A DNA stretch of 64,000 bases from Siniperca chuatsi. Lineage: Eukaryota; Chordata; Actinopteri; Centrarchiformes; Sinipercidae. The number at the start of each line of letters is the position of its first letter. Position 1 is the stretch's first letter. Location of the stretch: the NCBI RefSeq assembly GCF_020085105.1, contig NC_058061.1, forward strand, positions 667,501 to 731,500, written 5' to 3'. Below the pieces are notes generated by a model, which ran no database searches, had not been told where the DNA came from, and saw only the letters and a list, made by a program, of their open reading frames with translations. Shown in pieces: positions 45,901 through 64,000 of this stretch. The position numbers were made by a program, and so were the translations under genes.

Positions 45901-48900
45901 CTTTTTCCAACCAGGAAATAGCCATCAATTCAGCAGTGATTCAAAAGGTCTGGAACCAGGGTATTCTGTTTATCAGTCCGGTCCCCCTCGCTGTGAAAAA
46001 GCCTCCCTACGCCTGAGGCCATTTCGTCCCCTGCTCTGTCAGGGTCAACCCCGGTCTTTCACACTTCTGGGATGTCACGATCGAAACCAAACACACTTGA
46101 TATTATCGTCATTGGCCTTTCAGAGTTCTACCGAGTGCCGCTGACTCTTCGAGTTTGTTCTGATGTCTAGATGGAATTTGAGGTTGGGAAATGTACAATG
46201 CCTTCTGTCTAAGCATCTTGTAGTGGGCCTTACAACGACAGTGTCAGTGCTTCTGCCCTTGCAGCTTCTTATAATAAAAGCAGCGCTCAGGATTTTGTGT
46301 TTTCTAGCCTCCGGAGTACGTCCTGTGTGATCAGGCTCTTGACAAGGCCTACAGGGTCGACAACAAGAACTTCAAGACCCAATCCAGAATCTTGATACGA
46401 CACCTAAGATGGACAATCAATAACTACAGGACCAATGCGGTGCCAATGATAGGTAGTAGCACCAAATGTTAGGACGGAAATCAGACACCAGGACTAAAAC
46501 TTCATCCGATCTGGAGGCAGATGTTCCTTTAGATGATCGTTAGGGATGCTCCAATCAATCTGATGCAACTGGGACGAATTGGCTACTATTCAGTACAAAT
46601 TACTTCATAGGTGGTCTCTTGCAACTTGGGTGATGCAAACAAACCTTCAAACAGGGCTTTCCCTGCCTGTTCCCGGCTGCACGGGCATCTGAAACAGTGC
46701 CATTTTAAGTCAAATGGTGGTAGTTTTTGCAGTCGAACACTTGCCGAGCAGGAGGAAGCTTACTTTGTGGACATAAGAAGGTACATCCACACAATAATCA
46801 TCCAAAAGTCTGTTTACATTTAGAAAAAAAAAGTTTTAAAATCTCTCTTTTAGATTGTTCAATGAAAGGGCAAGCCCCAACATTCGGTAAGAGCCCAAAG
46901 AACTGGAACCAGCTGGTGATTAGTTTTGGATTGGTTTCCTCTAATGAAATCTGGGATCTAAAAAGATGAATCGGAGAATCCCTAATGTTCACTTGCCAGA
47001 TGGAATAGTCTCGAACCTGCTGTAATGCTAATGTGATCCTCAAACTGTCGTCCCTGGCGTTAAAGGTACAGTTTGCAAGACTTTAAGTGCTTAAATGTCT
47101 CCAAGAAGTAGTAGTGAGTAAAACGATTAATAGTCTATGGACAGAGTAATAGTAATTATAGAGCAACACCCTTTTTGAAATGTCAGAAACCAAAGACACA
47201 CAGAGGCTGAACCTCATGGCTCTCAAGACCGACTGTGGTCTTGAAACCTGCTGGAAGCTGTTTGGTCAGCAGCTGGGTGCTGATTTAAGAACATGCTCAA
47301 ACAAACTTCTGGCACCTTGGTAGAACAGCGTTTCTCAACATCTTCTGGCCAGTGATCCCAAAATACTTGTGACTCAAGAGTCTTCGAGAGCACAGAGGGA
47401 GCTCCAAATGGACCAGACAGTGATCTTTACTTTATATTTTTACTAAAAATCTATCAAGCAAACATCACTTTATCCGTCTTGGATATCTACCGTAAACCCA
47501 CGTTGGGTCCTGACCTCAAGGTTGAGAAACTCTGAGCTGAAACCTCACAAACGGCAGCTTTATAAAAGGACTGTATCTTTCAACTTGACAGAAATCAGCA
47601 CAACATGAGCCAAGCTGGCTTCCTTGGATGGACTGAGCTTGCCCGGAAATACGTGCAAAGCTGTTAATATTCAGTGAACTGTCCTTTATAAAGTGCCGCC
47701 CGCCTGGCATCCCAGGCACATCCAAACCAAGCGCTCTGGAGTCATAGATTTCTGCTGTAGTTGTGTCAGGGTGTGTTAGCCTACATAGGTGTATAGATCC
47801 GGCTGAAGGAATGGTTATACTGTGTGTAGCTTGTTTGTTGTTTAGCTTAATGTTTGATATAAGTCAGAGTATAACGAAAATAACTTTTCTGTAACTGTAG
47901 GATCTGATTGAAGGGCTGAAGAGAATCCTTCTGTGCAAAACTGTAGACAGACAGAAAAGTAGTAATAGCATTTTTGTTCACAGTAGGTTTGTACTGTACG
48001 TGTGTTTTCAACAGTAGATGATTGACAGAACTGCAGCGGATTGTGAATAATCTAAGTTTCTCTTCTCCATTGTCACATTCAAACAACAGGCTGTCACTTC
48101 TCTCTGTGTGCTGCTTCGTCCCAAAGCCAATCCAGACTGGTCAACATTTGGTAAAGGCCGGCACTGACACTGGTCCAGCTTTGTCCAAACATGACTCAAG
48201 ACTGGGAACAAGATTTAAAAAATAAGTTTGGGGGGCTCAGAAGTTCTTTGGTTGGAGAGTTTTCAATGTCAAGTTAGAAAACATTCAGTAAACCTTTAGA
48301 TCAAACATCTCATTTGTATTCCAGAGTTAGACTCGTCCAGGCGGACTCAGACTGGCTGGTCTGAACCAGCTCAAACTTTCCCCAAGTGACTCAGTACAAA
48401 ATGGATTACGCTAACTGGTCCAAACCGGTTCAAACTGGTCCACGCCAACTCAGACTGACTGGTCCAATGTGATACTGATCCAAACCGCTCTGTTCATCGT
48501 CAGGAGGGTTTTGAAAGACCAGGGTTATGTTTTAATGTGAGAGAACGTAAAGTAATCAGGAAAACCAGTTTCAACCAATTTACTACTTTTAAAACAACCT
48601 GGGTGAAACAATAACATCCCCTGGTACGTTTGTAGTGTTTTTGTTTTACACCAGCAGGCTTTAACCTACTGGTCGGCACCGCGGTGTGATGTATGTCGTA
48701 AAATAATAATAAAAATACTTTCAGTCAGTAATATTACTTTTAGTTTCAGTGCCTGTTGAACCTGACGAGAAGGAAACTGACAGAAACACTGCGGATTTAA
48801 AGAATAAGAATTTACAAATTTTATAAGTGCAGATTTAATTTAGCCGAAACGACAATCACTGCTGGCCTTTAAAAATCCACATGGGTCCACACATGACAAG

Positions 48901-49406
48901 AAGACAAAAAGTAAAGTTCGTAAATTTGGGCTGAAAAATGAGACGTTAGCACACAGAGAGAAGAGTCGGCTCTCCAGAACAGCTTAACAAGACTGAAGAG
49001 GGAAGAGTCGGAAAAAAATTAAGATTTGTCTGCATAAAGTTTCCTAAAACTGTTCAGGAAGGAAGGACACACGGGGATTCATCCAACAAACATCTTGGTG
49101 TAGTCACTAAAGAAGTCTACTTGTCTTTCAGTTTGTTTATATTCAAGTTTTACTCCTTTATTTTTTTTTTTAATCTCGCCAATCTCTTTGCCCGGCCTGG
49201 CCCCGCCCACACATGTATCCCCGCCCTCCTCACCTCCGACCGCCATGTCATGTGATTGTCCAGCTGTGCATTGAGCAGAAGATTGGGGAGGGGGGGCTTA
49301 TATCCTGATCTGAACTCTTTGATTTGAGAGTCCCACAGATCAGTTCTGGTCCGTCGGTTATATTCCCCCGTTAGCTAACAACAAGCTAGTCTTAGTTTGG
49401 GGCTTC

Positions 49407-49456
<50 letters not shown>

Positions 49457-49463
49457 ATGTGTG
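42990..49463 (-). other. pten: Probable long 3' UTR of pten
   Basis: About 6.4 kb without any recognised gene or long open frame follows the pten stop codon and runs to minus-strand AATAAA signals at 43030-43025 and 43009-43004. Vertebrate PTEN mRNAs have 3' UTRs of several kilobases, so the size fits. A (TG)n block lies immediately after the stop (49408-49463). The UTR assignment is an inference; some of the stretch could be plain intergenic DNA. Confidence 0.45.
49408..49463. repeat. (TG)n next to the pten stop codon
   Basis: Imperfect TG run with GCGAG interruptions, adjoining the stop TGA (49466-49464). Confidence 0.9.
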
Positions 49464-58170
<8,707 letters not shown>

Positions 58171-59899
58171 CCTCCGCCTTCAGAATAAAGCTCTGCCCTG
58201 AAACCTAAAGTCTACGGCTGTATATTGAAATGAGGACGTGTATATAAAATCTGAGTTGATGTTTATATTTTTAGAGCTGGTTCACAGCTTTGGATTTTGG
58301 TCGATGCAACAGGAGATAAATAGATACATCAATTACAAAACAGTAATTTAATTTAAAAGATTTTAACTAGAAGATTTAACTGAAATAAAATAAGAAATCT
58401 AGCTCATCCAGTCCAGCTCCTGTTTCAAGAGTTTTTTTAAATGTTAAATTTGTACTTTTTTTTCATTTCTTCATGTGACATTTGAATATTTGTGTAGAAA
58501 CATTTTTATGTCTCAGCGTTGATGGAAATGAACGGAAATGTTTTAAAGCTGCCGAATGTGTTGTTTTATATATTTGTGCTGATGTTGTTCATTTGCCCCA
58601 AACACACAGAAGAAGAGGGAATAAAAAATATTTTTATTTTTATATTAATATTGTGTTACAAAAATAACAGTAAGTAGTAAATCTTTGATGTGTTTATTTA
58701 TCTCTAGCAAGCTGGACGCGTGCATTTTACAAACTAAATGAATAAATGAATAACACATATGGATATTTAATGTGCTGTTCCCAGTATATTTAGACATAAT
58801 ATATTTAAAATTGCATTTATTTTAAAGTTGACCATTTTAAGCCAACAAAACTGCTGTTTGGAGAAAACTTCATTGGAAACTGCATTTAGACATTTATGTT
58901 TGGAAATAACTTAATATTATTCATTTTTATTAGATTATTTCATATTTTATTTGTATGTTTATGCGTTAGTTTGCCTCAGTATTACTAAAGCCCTTCAGTT
59001 TATAGCATACGCCGCTGTGCTTTTATTTTGTATAACCCTGAACTTCCTGGAGTTGCGTCACTCCGTCTGGCTTGACGATGCTAGCTGTTAGCTGCTAACT
59101 GGACTTTCTAAACCAAACGCATCCTGGCAGCACACGCGGTTGCCAGGTTCTGATCGTTTGATCCTCCCATTCAAAACCTCCATCGTAAAACCCCCAAAAT
59201 AACACCAGCGGGAATAATTCACCACCTGGCAACCAGCAGAGTCCCGCTGACGTTACATAACGGCCCTCCGGCCGCGGAGAGCGGATCTGCGGCTCTAACT
59301 TTACACGTTGCAGTGATTTGTGTGATTTTTACGTGTTTATCTGCTCGAGACTCTTAGAGACTTTCAACCTGCGCTTCATGTAAAATGATGTATAACGTGT
59401 ATGGGAACACTGAACTGGAAGAGACACTGTGTGATAATGAAGACTCTGCGATGATGATGATGATGATGAAGACTGAACTATAAATGCAATGTTCGGCTCA
59501 GAGGGCTATCAGCTGTGTTACAGCGCCACCTGCTGGATGGACACACATACTCATGCTCAGAGGTTCCCACGCTGCTGCAGTGCTACATGTTGGATATGGA
59601 TCATATACAGCTCATTATTAGAAATCAATATGATGATGTTTAAAGAGAACGAGATGTAACCGAGGCCAGTCAAAGAAAGTTTAATAATACACATTTGAGT
59701 GAGTTTTGAGAATATAATGTTGAGCTTGCTGATAGCGCTAAAGATCAATAACTTGTTCTCCGAAAGTATTCAGCGTCAGTTCAACAGGTCTGGACGGGCG
59801 TCGGGATCAATAATCCAATAAGCAGCGTTCTGGCCTGCACTCCGGCGCTGCAGGTGGCGCCAGCGAGTCTGAGCGTGGGCTGCACTTAAATTAACGTAG
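58171..59899. other. Intergenic interval between pten and atad1
   Basis: AT-rich, no gene seen; a short (GAT)n lies at 59450-59470. pten and atad1 diverge from here, but the two presumed promoters are about 1.7 kb apart, so a single shared promoter is not evident. Confidence 0.5.
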
Positions 59900-59966
59900 A
59901 AGAAGAAAGCACGCAACGTGCGCCCAGTACCACCGAAGAAGAGACCGACTGACGGGACTACCGGAG
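59900..59966 (+). promoter_or_regulatory. atad1: Candidate untranslated exon 1 of atad1
   Basis: GAAGAAGAAAGC, CCACCGAAGAAGAG and then CTACCGGAG|GTAAGAGCG give a strong donor at 59966/59967 in GC-richer sequence ahead of atad1. The acceptor would be CCCTGTTTTCAG at 60991-61002 or TCCGCAG ending at 61067. The 5' limit is a guess. Confidence 0.4.
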
Positions 59967-61103
59967 GTAAGAGCGTTTACCGGACAAACGAAGAGCTTCT
60001 GTTGTTTTCCTCTCACCGTTTTAACGGCGCTGTCGGTGCTCCGCGGTGTGTCACCGGCGGTGGTATCTGTCAGTTTATCCGGCGAGGAGCCGCTCTGTTA
60101 CAGCCGGAGACCCGAGAAGGTCAAGCTAATGCTAAAGTTAGCAGCTAGCCCACACAGTTCTTTCGGTTTTATAGTGCGAACACCGGGGAGTCCCAAACTG
60201 TGGCCCGGGACCTTCCAGGGGGACAGGAGGGGTCCCGGAGTCTCCGCTGAAAAATAAAGCGTAGTTCAGTTTAAGTAACAGTGGACCCGGACCCGGACCC
60301 GGACCCGGTGTGTGTCGAAACCAGTCACGAAAAGGAACGTCCCGCCAGACTCCGCTTAGGTTTTTTACAATTTAGTCACTTCTTGTTAGAACGACAAAGC
60401 CATCAGATCATAACAAACTATAAACCATAAACTATTCTCTAGGAGCGTCCTTTCATTCTGGTTTGGATCCAGAGTGAGGAGTAGTCTTGTAGGCTGTCAG
60501 TCCAAGAGGGGATGTCTCGCCAAACCCTGTATAAAAACCCGAAAATGTACCATTTATTTGCTTCTTGGTAGAAATGCGAAGCTGCTAGAGCATGACTGGA
60601 GACCAGAAATAATTCATTTAATCATTCATTTCAAAACGGCTTGGATCCAAAACACCAAAAGCACTTATCACAGTAAAAACGTAAACTTTTATAGTTGTTG
60701 CTCCACTGAGCCTCAACCTGTGAGACTGTCTGTGCTGTAGAACTGAAGCTACCATTTATATGATTATTCCTTCAATACACTGTCTAATATTAATACAATG
60801 TCTTTATGAAACACTCTGAAAAACAAGTTTCAGTATTAATGAAGTGAAGAACTTGACTGGTCTGTTTACTGGGAGGCTGCTGATCCCGGTTCCAGTTCTG
60901 GTTCCCGGACTCAGTCAGCTAATAGGACCGCTAAGTGAGCTAGCTAACGGCAGTCAGCAGCAGTTACGACGCGAGACGTTACGTGCTGCCCCCTGTTTTC
61001 AGGTGGAGCGGAGTCTCAGTTCTTCACGCCGCCCCTTTAAGACGAACGTGTTGGTGTTGGTCCGCAGCCCTGCGTGTACTTCCTGTCACCTCTGACCCCG
61101 ACG

Positions 61104-63470
61104 ATGGTGTTGAGGGAGATTCCAGCTGAAAACATCACCCGTCCTCTGGGCAGGAACGAGGTCATCGGCCTGCTCTTCCGTCTCACCATATTCGGAGCCG
61201 TCACCTACTTCACCATCAAGTGGATGGTGGACGCCATCGACCCCACCAGGAAGCAGAAGGTGGAGGCTCAGAAACAGGTGAGACAGGGAGGGGGCGGGGT
61301 TTAAAGAGATGCGGTACACCTGAGAAAGTGATCTGCCGGCCTGTATGTACATAATTTGGTAACCATGACAGCAGTAGCAATGTCAGAGTCCTAACCTGCT
61401 CGCTGGCAGCTTTTTGTGTCTCTGCGTCTCCTCCGACGTTTTTAAACAGGCTGAACGTGTTCAACAGCATTTCACCGACAGCTGAAATGAAGCCGAACGC
61501 TGTTGATCCAGAAAGAGTCTAAACTTTGCTGTATTTGAACCTCGACGCCGTTTCAAGTGCGAACACGTTGTTTCCGGACCAGACGGAGAGCGGACGGTCT
61601 GGTCTCTCTGATCGATACGTTTCATCTTCAGCTGATTAAACTGAATAATGTGTTTAAATATAAAGTAAGGAAACCATCAAGGAAACGTTCATCAGGTAAA
61701 CTGAATAAAACTTTATTGTGTTACTTTCTGACGGTTTCCCGCTCGGACTCGGCTCTTTGTTTAAAGATGCACAGTCTGCACACACGGGCGTTACCGTCTT
61801 TACGACCGCCGGATTACCGCCGAGGATCTGCCGTGTATTTACCTGTTGCCATGGTGAATCGCAGTGTCGGAGCTCCATTGATGACGGCTTTTTATAGTCC
61901 TCGGGCACGAGCTTCACTCAGAGTGAGATCGACGGCCCTGTGCAGTCGTGTCAGCAACGTGTCGTCGACATGTCAGCAACATGTGTCGTCGACGTGTGTC
62001 GTCAACACGTCGTCAACACGTCGTCAACATGTCATCGACGTGTCAGCAACATGTGTCGTCAACATGTCGTCGACATGTCGTTGACATCAACACGTCGTCA
62101 ACATGTCATCGACGTGTCAGCAACATGTGTCGTCAACATGTCGTCGACATGTGTCGTCAACATGTCAGCAACATGTCGTCAACATGTCAGCAACATGTGT
62201 CGTCGACGTGTGTCGTCAACGTGTCGTCAACACATGTCGTCGACATGTCAGCAACATGTGTCGTCGACGTGTGTCGTCAACGTGTCGTCAACACATGTCG
62301 TCGACATGTCAGCAACATGTCGTCGACACAGACTGATACGCACACGTTTCCTGTGACGTGTTGCGTCCTAAATGTTGTGTTTCTGTCGGCAGTTACAGTG
62401 AAAGGATGAAATTAAAGTTCATCACAGCGTCTCCACCTGCTGCTGATTGATCATCAGCTGATCACCTGCTCTCCAACAGGGTTTCCCCGCCCCTGCGCAG
62501 CCAGTGATTAGCATGATTGAAAGCTCTAGAACGGCTACTAAATGGGCCTTGAAGTGAAGTCTAACTCTGACTTTGTCTCTTTCAGGCAGAGAAGTTGATG
62601 CGTCAGATTGGTGTTAAAAATGTGAAGCTGTCTGAATATGAGATGAGCATCGCCGCTCACCTGGTCGACCCGCTGAGCATGCAGGTAATTATTCATGCAG
62701 GTAACGGTGCTTCGCAGGACGAGAACATGGAAATGCAAGAGAGGATGATAAGTAAAACAAAGATAAAATACATTAGTACTCAGACAAAAGGTGCATTAAG
62801 TGTTTGTAGAAATAAGTCTTGACGAAAGATTTGAAAGTCGACAGTGAAGTAGCAGCCTGACTTCCACAGCTGTGAGCCTCGACAGTGAAGACGAGCAAGA
62901 CAAGTATATTTAATTCAATTATTATATTTGCAAATCATTTCCACAAGAGGAAGCACGTATGTAGAAAACAACAGAGGACCTGAAGCAGAGCCCTGTGGGA
63001 CACCACAGGTGAACACTGAGCCTCGTCCTGACGTCACTCAGTGAGTTTCATCATCACTGAAGTAAAACTCACTAACTAGTTCTCACGTAGAGATCAGCTG
63101 TTATAAATGTTTACAGCCGCTAACTGTTGTTAGCTAACGTTAGCATGCTAACATCTGAGCCGTTCAGAGTAAAAGAGGTGATCTGGGTCGACGTCTCTGA
63201 CCTGATTAATGCTGTTTAATAATGACGTCAGTCTGGAAGATTTTAAATTACATTTTACTGAAATAACACAACACACCTCAAACTAAAAGTTATGCTAATA
63301 ACATTTGACTGAATGAGTAAAGAACGTCAGTTAGCTTAGCATAATCAGATGGTAGCTACTGAGAACTTACTGAGTCCTGGTCGCTAGTTTTTAACTCTTA
63401 ACTCTGCAACAATCTAACAGTTCGTAGATCTTTAAACTACCATCGTTAGTAAAAAGTGCTAGCATAAATA

Positions 63471-63513
<43 letters not shown>

Positions 63514-63632
63514 CACATGGAGAGACATTGCAGGTCTGGACGAGGTGATCACAGAGTTGAAGGAGACGGTCATCTTACCTGTTCAGAAGAGACACCTGTT
63601 CCAGGGATCCAGACTGCTGCAGCCTCCGAAAG
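61104..63632 (+). CDS. atad1: ATAD1 (Msp1/Thorase), 5' part; gene continues beyond the window
   Basis: Coding exons are 61104-61277, 62586-62684 and 63512-63632 (last phase 1), giving the first 131 residues. [20 protein letters not shown] leads into the membrane anchor [18 protein letters not shown] (about residues 21-38), then [39 protein letters not shown] and [11 protein letters not shown]. The start of the AAA+ domain follows ([27 protein letters not shown]). The nucleotide-binding Walker motifs are encoded further right, outside the window. ATAD1 pulls mislocalised tail-anchored proteins out of the outer mitochondrial and peroxisomal membranes and disassembles AMPA-receptor complexes. 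The start matches the fish atad1a type more than atad1b. ATG 61104 is chosen because an upstream in-frame GTG is not a credible start. The acceptor of the third exon directly follows a (TG)n run. Confidence 0.93.
61943..62335. repeat. GTC/ACA-type minisatellite in atad1 intron 2
   Basis: Mosaic of 9-base blocks such as ATGTCGTCG, ATGTCAGCA, GTGTCGTCA and ACACGTCGT, with frequent GTCGAC and ACATGT palindromes. Since the blocks are multiples of three, all three plus frames look open (Met-Ser-Ser-Thr-Cys type), but it is intronic. Confidence 0.94.
63068..63103 (+). repeat. Copy 2 of the 36-bp dispersed repeat (atad1 intron 3)
   Basis: Identical to 8660-8695 in ankrd22 intron 4, same orientation. 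Confidence 0.8.
63474..63510. repeat. (TG)n abutting the third atad1 coding exon
   Basis: About 18 TG units ending TGTAG at the splice acceptor (AG 63510-63511); no pyrimidine tract between. Confidence 0.93.
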
Positions 63633-63704
63633 GTCAGAGAGACTCATCCAGCTGTTTCTGACTGTAGATCAGCTTAATGATGTTGTTAACTAACCATCTC
63701 TAAG

Positions 63705-64000
63705 GAAAGAGCAAAGAAGGAAGGATGGAGGAAGTAAGGAAAGAGGAAAGGGAAGGACGGAGTGAAAGGAAGGATGGAGGAAGTAAGGAAAGAGGAAAGG
63801 GAAGGAGGGAAGGAAGGAAGGAGTGAAAGGAAGGAAGGAAGGAGTGAAAGGAAGGATGGAGGAAGTAAGGAAAGAGGAAAGGGAAGGAGGGAAGGAAGGA
63901 GTGAAAGGAAGGAAGGAAGGAGTAAAAGGAAGGAAGGAAGGAAGGAGTGAAAGAAAGGAAGGATGGAGTGAAAGGAAGGAAGGAGTGAAAGGAAGGAAGG
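63705..64000. repeat. (GGAA)n-type polypurine array at the right edge
   Basis: GAAAGGAAGGA-type units with GGATGGAGG and GTGAAAGG variants. Purine-only on the plus strand apart from scattered T; it runs off the window in atad1 intron 4. Confidence 0.95.

Noticed and set aside
43440-48225. Frames of 60-90 codons scattered behind pten
   Set aside because: All are short, lack family similarity and are at the length expected by chance in such sequence.
61074-61103. Longer atad1 N-terminus starting at GTG
   Set aside because: GTG is not a likely start and the family begins at the ATG at 61104.

Overview
The window looks like nuclear DNA from a teleost fish, probably a percomorph. The signs are small spliced vertebrate genes with GT-AG introns, fish-type LINE, Tc1 and short interspersed fragments, and an unusual density of micro- and minisatellites. 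Four complete protein-coding genes and the 5' part of a fifth could be rebuilt exon by exon. Their order is ankrd22 (+), an acid lipase of the LIPA/LIPF family (-), rnls/renalase (+), pten (-) and atad1 (+, running off the right edge). This is the vertebrate neighbourhood known from human 10q23 (ATAD1-PTEN-RNLS-lipase cluster-ANKRD22), with one lipase in place of the mammalian cluster.

Layout: 1-5.3 kb holds no recognisable gene, but has a roughly 121-copy 16-bp minisatellite (2076-4010) with tRNA-like sequences on both sides. 5.35-9.69 kb is ankrd22 (6 coding exons, 189 aa), with a CAGA/CAGG tetranucleotide array starting at its stop codon. 12.5-21.5 kb is the lipase (10 coding exons, 404 aa); its introns hold a 33-bp minisatellite, an antisense RTE-type LINE, DNA-transposon-like debris and a short-period array at the exon 1 donor. 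21.8-32.75 kb is a large satellite of a roughly 23-bp unit in two diverged blocks, split by a CR1/Rex1-like LINE. A candidate untranslated lipase exon at about 32.9 kb would place this whole satellite inside a 5'-UTR intron. 34.1-40.1 kb is rnls (7 exons, 342 aa). 41.4-42.7 kb is an L2-type LINE 3' end. 43.0-49.46 kb is gene-free and fits a very long pten 3' UTR. 49.46-57.5 kb is pten (9 exons, 415 aa). A GC-rich shared upstream region follows, then atad1 from about 59.9 kb.

The genes do not form one pathway. Pten is a PIP3 phosphatase, Atad1 a mitochondrial outer-membrane AAA+ extractase, renalase a flavin enzyme, the lipase an acid esterase of the lysosomal/secreted type, and Ankrd22 a small membrane-associated ankyrin protein. 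The block is held together by conserved synteny. The most distinctive feature of the window is its repeats. Many arrays begin or end within a few bases of splice sites or stop codons, and several are built from higher-order duplications. Exon coordinates come from reading splice signals, reading frame and remembered vertebrate family sequences; no alignment was run.
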